Shown here in pieces: positions 52,801 to 64,000 of a stretch of 64,000 nucleotides of DNA. The stretch is taken from the NCBI RefSeq assembly GCF_027596085.1, contig NC_072450.1, positions 4,015,236-4,079,235 of the forward strand. Direction: 5' to 3'. A program made the translations under genes and the position numbers. The notes beneath the pieces are model-generated. The model saw only the letters and a list, made by a program, of their open reading frames with translations. It searched no databases and was not told the origin of the DNA. The stretch comes from Anoplopoma fimbria. Taxonomy: Eukaryota > Chordata > Actinopteri > Perciformes > Anoplopomatidae. Within the stretch, counting starts at the first letter, position 1, and each line of letters opens with the position of its first letter.

Positions 52801-55800
52801 CATAAAAAAGTCATAGTATAGAATATCTAAAAAAAGTAATAGTATTGTATGTAGAAAAAAAAAGTCATAGTATAGTATGTCGAAAAAAAGTTAAAAAAAA
52901 GTCATAGTATTGTATGTCGAAAAAAAGTTAAAAAAAGTCATAGTATTGTATGTCAAAAAAAGTCATAGTATAGTATGTATGTCGAAAAAAAAAAGTTAAA
53001 AAAAAAGTCATAGTATAGTATGTCGAAAAAAAGTTAAAAAAAAGTCATAGTATTGTATGTCGAAAAAAAGTTAAAAAAAAGTCATAGTATTGTATGTCGA
53101 AAAAAAGTCATAGTATTGTATGTAGCAAAAAGTTAAAAAAAGTCATAGTATTGTATGTCAAAGAAAAAAAAAGTCATAGTATAGTATGTCAAAAAAAATA
53201 AAAAAAAGTCATAAAAGTATAGTATAGAATATCGAAAAAAAAAGTAATAGTATTGTATGTAAAAAAAGTCATAGTATATTATGTATGTCGAAAAAAAAAA
53301 AGTTAGAAAAAAAGTCATAGTATAGTATGTCGAAAAAAAGTTAAAAAAAGTCATAGTATAGTATGTCGAAAAAAATAAGTCATAGTATTGTATGAAGAAA
53401 GTCATAAAAATGTCATAGTATTATGTCAAAAAAGTCATAGTATAGTATGTCGAAAAAAAAAAAAAGTTAAAAAAAAAAAAGTCATAATATTGTATGTCGA
53501 AAAAAAAGTCATAATAGTAAAAAAAAGTCAAAAAAAGTCATAGTATGTTGTATGTCGAAAAAAGTTAAAAAAAGTCATAGTATTGTATGTAAAAAAAGTC
53601 ATAGTATAGTATGTCGAAAAAAAGTTAAAAAAAAGTCATAGTATAGTATGTCGAAAAAAAAAAGTTAAAAAAAAGTCATAGTATTGTATGTCAAAAAAGT
53701 CATAAAAAGTATAGTATGTATTGTATGTAAAAAAAGTCATAAAATAGTCATAGTATGTCGAAAAAAAGTTAAAAAAAGTCATAGTATTGTATGTCAAAAA
53801 AAGTCATAGTATAGTATGTCGAAAAAAAGTTTAAAAAAAGTCATAGTATTGTATGTCGAAAAAAAATAGTATAGTATAGTATAGTATGTTGAAAAAAAGT
53901 TAAAAAAAAAAGTCATAGTATTGTATGTAGAAAAAAGTCATAGTATAGTATGTCGAAAAAAAGTTAAAAAAAAGTCATAGTATTGTATGTCGAAAAAAAG
54001 TTAAAAAAAGTCATAGTATTGTATGTAGAAAAAAGTCATAGTATAGTATGTCGAAAAAAAGTAATAGTATAGAATATCGAAAAAAAGTAATAGTATTGTA
54101 TGTAGAAAAAGTCATAGTATATGTAAAAAAAAGTTAAAAAAAGTCATAGTATAGTATGTGTAAAAAAGTTAAAAAAAAAAGTAATAGTATTGTATGTAGA
54201 AAAAAAGTTAAAAAAAGGTCATAGTATTGTATGTCGAAAAAAAGTTTAAAAAAAGTCATAGTATTGTATGTAAAAAAAAGTTAAAAAAAGTCATAGTATT
54301 GTATGTAGAAAAAAGTCATAGTATAGTATGTTGAAAAAAAGGCATAAAAAAGTCATAGTATAGAATATCTAAAAAAAGTAATAGTATTGTATGTAGAAAA
54401 AAGTCATAGTATAGTATGTTGAAAAAAAGTTAAAAAAAAGTCATAGTATTGTATGTCGAAAAAAAGTTAAAAAAAAGTCATAGTATTGTATGTAGAAAAA
54501 AAAAAAAGTCATAGTATAGTATGTCGAAAAAAAGTTAAAAAAAAAAGTCATAGTATTGTATGTCAAAAAAGTCATAGTATAGTATCGAAAAAAAAAAGTT
54601 AAAAAAAAGTCATAGTATTGTATGTCAAAAGTCATAGTATAGTATGTCGAAAAAAAGGCATAAAAAAGTCATAGTATAGAATATCGAAAAAAAGTAATAG
54701 TATTGTATGTATGAAAAAAAAGTCATAAAAAAAAGTATAGTATGTATGTGAAAAAAAAGTTAAAAAAAAGTCATAGTATTGTATGTCGAAATTTAAAAAA
54801 AAAAAAGTCATAGTATAGTATGTCGAAAAAAGTAATAAGTCATAGTATTGTATGAAGAAAGTCATAAAAATGTCATAGTATTATGTCAAAAAAGTCATAG
54901 TATAGTATGTCGAAAAAAAGTTAAAAAAAAAAAAGTCATAGTATTGTATGTCGAAAAAAAAAAAAAAAGTCATAGTATAGTATGTCGAAAAAAAGTTAAA
55001 AAAAGTCATAGTATTGTATGTAGAAAAAAAGTTAAAAAAAAGTCATAGTATTGTATGTCGAAAAAAAGTCATAAAAAAAAAAAAGTCATAGTATTGTAAA
55101 GTCAAAAAAAGTCATAGTATAGTATGTCGAAAAAAAGTTAAAAAAAAAGTCATAGTATTGTATTGTAAAAAAAGTCAAATTAAAAAAAAAAGTCATAGTA
55201 TAGTATGTTGAAAAAAAGTTAAAAAAAGTCATAGTATTGTATGTAAAAAAAGTCATAGTATAGTATGTCAAAAAAAGTCATAGTATAGTATGTCGAAAAA
55301 AGTCATAAAAAAAGTATAGTATGTCGAAAAAAAGTTAGAAAAAAAAAAAGTCATAGTATTGTATGTCGAAAAAAAGTTAAAAAAAAGTCATAGTATTGTA
55401 TGTAAAAAAAGTCATAGTATAGTATGTTGAAAAAAAAAAAAAAAAAAAAAGTCATAGTATGGTATGTCGAAAAAAGTCATAAAAAGTCAAAAAAAAAGTA
55501 TAGTATAGTATGTTGAAAAAAAGTCATAAAAAAAAAAGTCATAGTATTGTATGTCGAAAAAAAAAAAGTCAAAATAGTATTGTATGAAAAAAAAAGTCAT
55601 AGTATTAAAAAAAGTCATAGTATTGTATGTCAAAAAAGTCATAGTATTGTATGTCATCATAGTATAGTATGTCGAAAAAAAGTTAAAAAAAAAAAGTCAT
55701 AGTATTGTATGTAGAAAAAAGTCATAGTATAGTATGTCGAAAAAAAGGCATAAAAAAGTCATAGTATAGAATATCGAAAAAAAGTAATAGTATTGTATGT

Positions 55801-58800
55801 AGAAAAAAGTCATAGTATAGTATGTCGAAAAAAAGTTAAAAAAAAAAAGTTAGAAAAAAGTCATAGTATTGTATGTCGAAAAAAAGTTAAAAAAAAGTCA
55901 TAGTATTGTAAGAAAAAAGTCATAGTATTGTATGTAGAAAAAAAGTTAAAAAAAAGTCATAGTATTGTATGTAAAAAAATGTCATAGTATAGTATGTTGA
56001 AAAAAGTTAAAAAAAAGTCATAGTATTGTATGTAGAAAAAAGTCATAGTATAGTATGTTGAAAAAAAGGCATAAAAAAGTCATAGTATAGAATATCTAAA
56101 AAAAGTAATAGTATTGTATGTAAAAAAAGTCATAGTATAAAAAAAGTTTTAAAAAAAGTCATAGTATTGTATGTCGAAAAAAAGTTAAAAAAAGTCATAG
56201 TATTGTATAGTATTGTATGTCAAAAAAGTCATAGTATAGTATGTCGAAAAAAAGTTAAAAAAAAGTCATAGTATTGTATGTAGAAAAAAGTCATAGTATA
56301 GTAAAAAAAAGTTTAAAAAAAGTCATAGTATTGTATGTCAAAAAAGTCATAGTATATTGTATGTCGAAAAAAAAGTTAAAAAAAGTCATAGTATTGAATG
56401 TCGTTTTTCATAGTATTGTAAAAAAAGTCATAGTATTGTATGTAGAAAAAAGTCATAGTATAGTATGTTGAAAAAAAGTTAAAAAAAAGTCATAGTATTG
56501 TATGTCGAAAAAAAGTTAAAAAAGTCATAGTATAGTATGTCGAAAAAATAGTTAGTAAAAAAAGTCATAGTATTGTATGTCAAAAAAGTCATAGTATAGT
56601 ATGTATGAAAAAAAAGTTAAAAAAAAAGTCATAGTATTGTATGTCGAAAAAAGTCATAAAAAGTATAGTATTGTATGTAGAAAAAAGTCATAGTATAGTA
56701 TGTTGAAAAAAAGTTAAAAAAAAGTCATAGTATTGTATGTAGAAAAAAGTCATAGTATAGTATGTCGAAAAAAGTTAAAAAAAGTCATAGTATTGTATGT
56801 AGCAAAAAGTAAAAAAAAAGTCATAGTATTGTATGTAGAAAAAAGTCATAGTATAGTATGTTGAAAAAAAGGCATAAAAAAAAATCATAGTATGGAGTAT
56901 CGAAAAAAGTAAAAAAGTCATATATAGTATGTTGAAAGCAAGTCATAATAAAAGTCATAATATAGTATGTCGAAAAAAGTAATAAGTCATAGTATTGTAT
57001 GACGAAAGTCATAAAAAACTCATAGTATTGTATGTCAAAAGTCATAGTATAGTATGTCGAAAAAAGGCATAAAAAAGTCATAGTATAGTATGTCGAAAAA
57101 AGTAATAGTATTGTATGTAAAAAAATAGTATAAAAAAAAGTCATAGTATTGTATGTCATGTAGTCAAAAAGTCATAGTATAGTATGTCGAAAAAAAAGTT
57201 AAAAAAAAGTCATAGTATTGTATGTCGAAAAAAAAAAAAAAAAAGTCATAGTATGTATGAAAAAAAAATTAAAAAAAGTCATAGTATTGTATGTAAAAAA
57301 GTCATAGTATAGTATGTCGAAAAAAAAAAGTCATAGTATAGTATGTCGAAAAAAAGGCATAAAAAAGTCATAGTATAGTATGTCGAAAAAAAGTTTAAAA
57401 AAAGTCATAGTATTGTATGTCGAAAAAAAGTTAAAAAAAAGTCATAGTATTGTAAAAAAGTCATAGTAGTATGTTGAAAAAAAGGCAAAAAAAAATCATA
57501 GTATAGTATGTATGAAAAAAAGTCATAAAAAAAAAAGTCATAGTATAGTATGTCGAAAAAAAAGTCATAAAAAAGTCATAATATAGTATGTCGAAAAAAG
57601 TAATAAGTCATAGTATTGTATGACGAAAGTCATAAAAAAGTCATAGTATTATGTCAAAAAAGTCATAGTATAGTATGTCGAAAAAAAGTAAAAAAAAAGT
57701 CATAGTATTGTATGTCCAAAAAAAGTTAAAAAAAGTCATAGTATTGTATGTCAAAAAAGTCATAAAAAAAGTATAGTATGTATGTAAAAAAAAATAGTTA
57801 AAAAAAAAAAAAAGTCATAGTATTGTATGTAGAAAAAAGTCATAGTATAGTATGTCGAAAAAAAGGCATAAAAAAGTCATAGTATAGAATATCGAAAAAA
57901 AATAGTATAGTATTGTATGTAAAAAAGTCATAGTATAGTATGTCGAAAAAAAGTTAAAAAAAAGTCATAGTATTGTATGTCGAAAAAAAGTTAAAAAAAA
58001 GTCATAGTATTGTATGTAGCAAAAAGTTAAAAAAAAGTCATAGTATTGTATGTAGAAAAAAGTCATAGTATAGTATGTTGAAAAAAAGTTAAAAAAAGTC
58101 ATAGTATTGTATGTAGAAAAAAGTCATAGTATAGTATGTTGAAAAAAAGGCATAAAAAAGTCATAGTATAGAATATCTAAAAAAAGTAATAGTATTGTAT
58201 GTAGAAAAAAAGTCATAGTATAGTATGTCGAAAAAAAGTTAAAAAAAAGTCATAGTATTGTATGTCGAAAAAAAGTTAAAAAAAAGTCATAGTATTGTAT
58301 GTGGAAAAAAGTCATAGTATAGTATGTCGAAAAAAAGTAAAAAAAAAGTCATAGTATTGTATGTAGAAAAAAGTCATAGTATAGTATGTCGAAAAAAAGT
58401 TTAAAAAAAGTCATAGTATTGTATGTCAAAAAAAAAAAGTCATAGTATAGTATGTCGAAAAAAAAAAGTTAAAAAAAGTCATAGTATTGTATGTCGAAAA
58501 AAAAAAAAAAAGTTAAAAAAAGTCATAGTATTGTATGTAGAAAAAAGTCATAAAAAAGTATAGTATGTATGAAAAAAAAAAAAAGTTAAAAAAAAAAGTC
58601 ATAGTATTGTATGTAAAAAAGAAAAAAAAAAAAGTCATAGTATAGTATGTCGAAAAAAATAGTTTAAAAAAAGTCATAGTATAGTATGTAAAAAAGTCAA
58701 AAAAAGTCATAGTATAGTATGTTGAAAAAAAGTTAAAAAAAAGTCATAGTATTGTATGTAGAAAAAAGTCATAGTATAGTATGTCGAAAAAAAGTTTAAA

Positions 58801-60100
58801 AAAAGTCATAGTATTGTATGTCAAAAAAGTCATAGTATAGTATGTCGAAAAAAAGTTTAAAAAAAGTCATAGTATTGTATGTCGAAAAAAAGTTAAAAAA
58901 AAGTCATAGTATTGTATGTCATAGAATGTAAAAGTCATAGTATAGTATGTTGAAAAAAAAAAAAGCATAAAAAAAAAGTCATAGTATGGAGTATCGAAAA
59001 AAGTCAAAAAAAAGTCATATAGTATGTTGAAAGCAAGTCATAAAAAAGTCATAATATAGTATGTCGAAAAAAAGTAATAAGTCATAGTATTGTATGACGA
59101 AAAAAACTCATAAAAAAAAGTCATAGTATTGTATGTCAAAAAAAAAAAGTCATAGTATAGTATGTCGAAAAAAAGTTAAAAAAAGTCATAGTATTGTATG
59201 TCGAAAAAAAGGCATAAAAAAGTCATAGTATAGTATGTCGAAAAAAAGTTAAAAAAAAGTCATAGTATAGTATGTCGAAAAAAAAGTAAAAAAAGTCATA
59301 GTATAGTATGTCAAAAAAAAAAGTAAAAAAAAAAAGTCATAGTATTGTATGTAAAAAAAGTCATAAAAAGTATAGTATGTTGAAAAAAAAAAAAAAGTCA
59401 TAAAAAAAAGTCATAGTATAGTATGTCGAAAAAAGTAAAAAAAAAGTCATAGTATTGTATGTAGAAAAAGTCATAAAAAAAGTCATAGTATATAGTAAAA
59501 AATAAAAAAGTCATAGTATAGAATAAAAAAAAGTAATAGTATTGTATGTAGAAAAAAGCCATAGTATATTATGTCGATAAGTCATAATAAAAGTCATAGT
59601 ATAGTATGTCAAAAAAAGTTAAAAAAAAAAGTCATAGTATTGTATGTAGAAAAAAAGTTTTAAAAAAGTCATAGTATTGTATGTATGTATGTCAAAAAAA
59701 GTTTAAAAAAAGTCATAGTATAGAATATCGAAAAAAAGTCATAGTATTGTATGTAGAAAAAAGTCATAGTATAGTATGTCAAAAAAAGTCATAGTATTGT
59801 ATGTAAAAAAAGCCATAGTATATTGTCATAAGTCATAAAAAAGTCATAGTATAGTATGTCGAAAAAAGTCTTAAAAAAGTCATAGTATGTCATAAAATAT
59901 TCATATCATAGTATAGTGTTATAAAAAAATAAAAATATATAGTTTAGTCAAAAATTCACAATATGAAAAAAATCTAAGTATAGTTTATTAGGTGTCACAA
60001 AAAGTCATAAACTGGTTTACCACTCCAATTTCATTGTATAGTTGGTCATACATAAGTCATAAGTTATAGTATATTATTTCATAAAACATCATAGTATAGA
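49890..60100. repeat. ~10 kb A-rich degenerate tandem array (satellite-like)
   Basis: Hundreds of imperfect copies of a short unit built from GTCATAGTATTGTATGTCG or GTCATAGTATAGTATGTAG, followed by A7-A9, optionally GTT plus A7-A8. The simple unit is ~20-36 bases. Variant units (AAGGCATAAAAAAGTC, TATAGAATATCG, GTTGAAAGCAAGTC) recur at intervals, suggesting higher-order repeats. The + strand is strongly A-rich over T-runs and has very little G+C. Both edges (49890-50040 and 59880-60240) are more divergent than the centre. The DFF/YYD-type minus-strand and KSHSIV-type plus-strand open frames are translation of the unit, not genes. True length may differ because such arrays assemble poorly. Confidence 0.95.
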
Positions 60101-61680
60101 AATGTCATAAAAAATTGTTTTGTAATTTATTTAATAAAAGTCAGTGTAATATTTCAGTTTAAGTCAAAGTGTAGAATGGCACTAAAACTCATAAAAATGC
60201 CAAAGTTAATACAAAATGTCATTAAAAAGTAATATGTTATACATTTATTCATAAACAATACAATTGCTTTTTCAGCAGTAACAATACCAGAAGATACAAA
60301 CAGGTGTTAAAATACTACATAGTTTAAAATTAGTTTTTAGAAATGACAGTTTATCGACTTTTCTTTCCTCAGTGTGGGCCTTTTATGTTGGGTTTTTATT
60401 GTATGTATTTGCTCCTTAGTTTGTTCTTATCGTGTCGTTTGGTTTTATGGTTTCATCAATTTGCTGTTTTATCAGAGTTGAAACTTTACCTAAATGTGTC
60501 ATGCCTCACTTGTTATATTGTCTTGTTTTGTCTGTTCAAGCACTTTGTAAGCGCATGTTTTTAAAGGTGCTATATAAATAAAGTTTTTATATATTGAACT
60601 TCAAATGGACCCTGATGAGTTCTTGGGTGCATCTTAAAATGTTTTTCCCCCCGTGGTTTATTAGATATAATGGCTCCATCATATCATGTTCTAACAAGAT
60701 AGCGTCTGTGCTGTAGTTATTAGCCGTCTTTAAAATATTCCAGTTAAAATGCATCAATCTGGATGCAGGATAAACACTAATCTGTTGAAATGAACATCAT
60801 TTTATAAAACATATTTGAAAGGACAAACATCTAACCAGCCTTGTCATGTGTGATGATCATGGTGACATTTTTAAATACATCAAAAATCACCTGATAGCAA
60901 CAATGAATATTTCATCTGTAGGCAAATAACAGTTAAGCATTAAAGGGGCTCTGAAGATCTTTTACATGCATTTTTACTAATTATTGCATTGTATGAAAAC
61001 TTAAATGGATGGTGTTTGCAGCCCATAATAAAGACTCAACCTGCGATATCCTTAGTTTTTATCCCACTTAACAGAGATCATGAAAGTGATTTTGGTTACT
61101 TTTTCAAATTTGAATATAGCTCCTCCAGAGGCAGAAAATGCAAAACAACCATTTGAATAGTAAACTGGAACATTTAAGTGGGTATCCTTTAGATTTCAGT
61201 CCTGGTTGATTTAGAATTTCTACTTGAGTGAAAACAATTTAATTGTGCTTATAGAGTTTATCAGTCTAGAGTCTTTGGCTGCATCTGGAATTCCATACCA
61301 ACACATTTACAGAGTTGTGTAGTTTAATTATTTTGTCTATAAAATGGAGCAAAACTGTAATACAGCATTTTTCCCCCAGGAATGGCACCACAGACACCCA
61401 GATCTAATACTGCAAATGTATAAACGTTGCAATACTCAATCATTGCGTTACCTCCCTCAGCAATAGCAACATTTATGTTAATAAAAAGCTTCAACATTGC
61501 CACTTTAAAATAGTCCCAAAACTGTAGTACTCCTTACAAATGGTAAACATACTTTGGCATCTCCAATTTCCCCTTTAAGCAAATTCCACGTGCCTATACA
61601 ACATTACAAACTTATAAATTCTCAAGCACAGATTCAGTGATTACTTGTGGACGTTAATGAGACCAGGACAGTTAATTAAA
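60101..61680. other. Spacer between tandem array and cpeb1 3' end
   Basis: AT-rich, no gene. Around 60345-60595 there is a stretch ending 'GTGCTATATAAATAAAG', a typical 3' end of fish LINE-like or retroposed sequence. It may be a truncated retroelement, but no reverse-transcriptase motif is present. Confidence 0.4.
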
Positions 61681-61713
61681 GACTCCAGACATATCAGTTA
61701 ATGCTTAAACACC

Positions 61714-63087
61714 TTTATTGTGCCCAATCTGAACAAACTCCACAACTGTAAGTAGCAGCAAACTTGGCAGACCACAATGAGGTAGACTTTCAAAACTCTA
61801 AAAAGCAGCTGGGCCAAGTGACAACAAGCTCAGCATGACAAACTTAATGGAAAAAGTAAAAAGACACTCAAGTCTTTGGCACACAGCTTATTATGCATTT
61901 ATGTCCCAACTGGAACAGGAAGGCAAAATGGGATTAAGAAAGCGTTGGAATCATTTACTGGGGTCTACTCAAGCTCTGGATCGATTAAATTTATCATCAG
62001 CTAAGTGGAAGTTCTTACATTCAACGGGAAACTAGCAGCTGTTCTAACGAAGGCGTGTCCCCCTGCTGATGTACAAAAGTGATTAAAAACCACCGCCACC
62101 TCTCCACACGTGCAAATTAAAAAGTGCAACAAAATAAATCAAACTTTGTACAATCAAATGCTCATTCACTCGAGTCTCACCGGGATCCATCAGGTGCTTG
62201 AGAAACGACGGACAGCCCAGTTGAGGCGTATCCAGTACTATTGTTACTTACATTTAATATAACTGGACAAACAAAGCAAGTTAAAGTAGTACTTCCAACA
62301 TTTTGTGCCCATTCAGTTGAAATTTGGGAAAAATTAAAAAAGAAAAAAGCTACAGAAAAATCGTATGAGATAAATTGAAAAAATAAAAGATGGGTTTTCC
62401 CAAAAAACAGCCGCCTGATAGAATTGTTCAAAATTTTTCATGTCATGACTTAAAACCGTTGGTGTACAAATTAGTAAAAAACTGCGTAAAAATGTCTGAA
62501 ATGCGACTGGTTTAAATGAAGCCCAACATTCAACTCCCTAAAGTAAGAAACACCAGTTGGCTTGCACAGAAAAAAAAAGAAAAACAAAAAAAAAGAAAAT
62601 AGAATTGCCAACTGGGGGTTAAGATGGGAGGCAGGGAGCAGTGGGGGGGAGAAAAATAAAAATTTAAAGGCACTGTATGGCATTTGCCAATGAACGGCAA
62701 TGAGACTTGCGTGATTGCTCTTCACTATGCAACGCATGAAAAAAGAAAAAGAAAAAGAAATGGTATTTTACATCCACTTCTCTAACCGTCGGCGGACTCT
62801 CATCTTTCCGTCTGGAAAAAAAAAATGCATAAGTGTGAAGGGCACCTTGTCTTTCCCCCCCACCTCAACAAGGTCACTGTGCAAAGTGCCGATGTGAACA
62901 ACAGCAAAAATGTAGCAAGTGCAAAAAGTGAACATTTTCCTCTACAGTGATATCAACCCCCGGTGCCTGGTGGAGTGCCGTTGTGCCCCCCCGTGCCGAG
63001 GGACATCCGGCACACGTGCTCTCTCCTTGGCGGGCAGCCTCGTTCTTCAGCTCTCTGGCCCTTTCAGAGTGTTTGGATCCATCTGCT
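61714..63087 (-). terminator. cpeb1: cpeb1 3' UTR with poly(A) signal
   Basis: On the minus strand an AATAAA is read from 61719 to 61714, about 1.37 kb after the stop codon at 63088-63090. The UTR is U-rich on the mRNA sense. It contains two UUUUAU motifs (+ strand ATAAAA at 62383-62388 and 62656-62661), the CPE consensus bound by CPEB1 itself. Both are far from the poly(A) signal. Short ORFs on both strands are not supported. Confidence 0.65.
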
Positions 63088-63910
63088 CTAGCTGGAGTCC
63101 CGGTTCTTCTGGTTGCGCATGAGAGGCCGGTGGTTGCTCAAGATGTCCATGGAGTGCTGCCAGTGCCAGCAGGAGCGGCAGTAGTACTTGAAGCAGGCCT
63201 GTGTGAGAAACCGAAAAACAGAGAATGACATGTCTGATGTTTGGGAAACACTTTAAGTTGATTCATTTAAAATAGTAATAGTTCAAAATAATCTATTCCC
63301 AAAGGAGATTTTATGTGGTTTGCCAAATAGATGTGCAGAAGTCGACATTTATATCTGCAGTTCACATTTGAGCCACATGATGGAACCTAAATGTCTATTT
63401 ATATTTAATCTAAAATAAAAGGCTGGCATACTTTTTTATTTTTTACAGAGGGGAAGAAAATGAGATCGTGTAAACTCCCCCAAATGTATATTTATAGGTC
63501 TTATTTATTAAGAATGTTAGTAGTTTTTAATAACCTGCATAAAACAAAGTTTTGATTTATTAAAAGATATACATCTCTTCATAATGGCTGGTTTATCTAA
63601 TCAAGATAATATTAGGCAATGCGGACATGGCAGTAAGATGTCCATGAACGTTCATTCATCGCTGCTCCCACGAATTATAAACAAGGTCTATTGTGAATCG
63701 GCTGTTTTTTTAAAGTGGATCCCCAGAAAATAGAGTATAATAATTCTGCTTTTTATTACAGCTTGTCTTGTTGAATAGCATTAGCCGTTGTGTCCGTCAG
63801 TTCTAACATTGTACTTTGTTTCCACTGACCTGGTCTCTGCAGAAGAAAGGCCCAGGTTGGCGAAGGCAAACTTGACACATAGAGTCTTCCAGGTATGGGT
63901 CGATCTGGAC
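63088..63910 (-). CDS. cpeb1: Cytoplasmic polyadenylation element-binding protein 1, last two coding exons (partial)
   Basis: CPEB1 binds UUUUAU elements in mRNA 3' UTRs and controls poly(A) length and translation in oocytes and neurons. Seen here are the minus-strand exons 63910-63830 (27 codons, [16 protein letters not shown]...FFCRDQ) and 63198-63088 (36 codons plus stop, [13 protein letters not shown]...[11 protein letters not shown]). They are joined by a 631-bp GT-AG intron in phase 0. The residues form the C-terminal ZZ-type zinc-binding domain, with CxxC and CxxC/H pairs (C-Q-V-C, C-R-S-C, then histidines in WHWQH). The tail [11 protein letters not shown] is diagnostic of CPEB1 rather than CPEB2-4. 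The RNA-recognition motifs and N-terminus lie beyond the right edge. Which teleost copy (a or b) is unknown. Confidence 0.94.
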
Positions 63911-64000
63911 CTGAGGGGAGAAGTCAAAGCCAAACACTCAGCTCACAGAAAGCAAGGTGCAAATAAAATTAAAAAAAGCTTCTACTGTAAGTGAGAATTT

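Noticed and set aside
51300..58710. Multiple frames with YYDFF or KSHSIV repeats
   Set aside because: Translations of the tandem array unit. They change frame at each A-tract length change and have no start context or splicing.
49890..60100. CRISPR array
   Set aside because: Repeats are degenerate, without unique spacers, in a vertebrate genome; it is a tandem minisatellite or satellite.

Overview
The window is nuclear DNA from a ray-finned (teleost) fish, probably a percomorph. This rests on vertebrate genes with short GT-AG introns, very abundant (TG)n/(CA)n microsatellites, and many fish-type dispersed repeats: a tRNA-derived SINE, hAT-like and Tc1-like MITEs, and several unnamed families. 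No prokaryotic, viral or organellar content is seen.

Four protein-coding genes can be read exon by exon. (1) kmt5b/suv420h1, + strand, nine coding exons between 1824 and 7193, 873 aa, a histone H4K20 methyltransferase. (2) ccnb2 (cyclin B2), + strand, eight coding exons between 11647 and 14796, 390 aa, preceded by a textbook G2/M promoter with three evenly spaced CCAAT boxes and a CHR. (3) cd82, a tetraspanin, + strand, eight coding exons between 33306 and 48581, 255 aa. (4) cpeb1, - strand, only the last two coding exons (63088-63910) and a long 3' UTR; the rest lies beyond the right edge.

Layout: 1-1734 is intron or upstream sequence of kmt5b. 7194 to about 11400 is 3' UTR and spacer. 14900-33290 is a gene-poor, repeat-rich stretch with direct duplications, an AT-rich tandem repeat and a foldback element. 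33296-49802 is cd82, whose 7.6 kb second coding intron holds most of the simple repeats and a Tc1-like MITE. 49890 to about 60100 is one roughly 10 kb A-rich degenerate tandem array filling the space between the convergent 3' ends of cd82 and cpeb1. Nearly all other long open frames are artefacts of microsatellites, this array or dispersed repeats.

The genes are not an operon. There is one thematic link: cyclin B mRNAs are classic targets of CPEB1-controlled polyadenylation, and ccnb2 and cpeb1 lie about 48 kb apart here. I found no convincing undescribed gene system. The most interesting items are the phased ccnb2 promoter, a 20-nt kmt5b microexon encoding the catalytic motif, the near-perfect foldback element, and the large satellite-like array.
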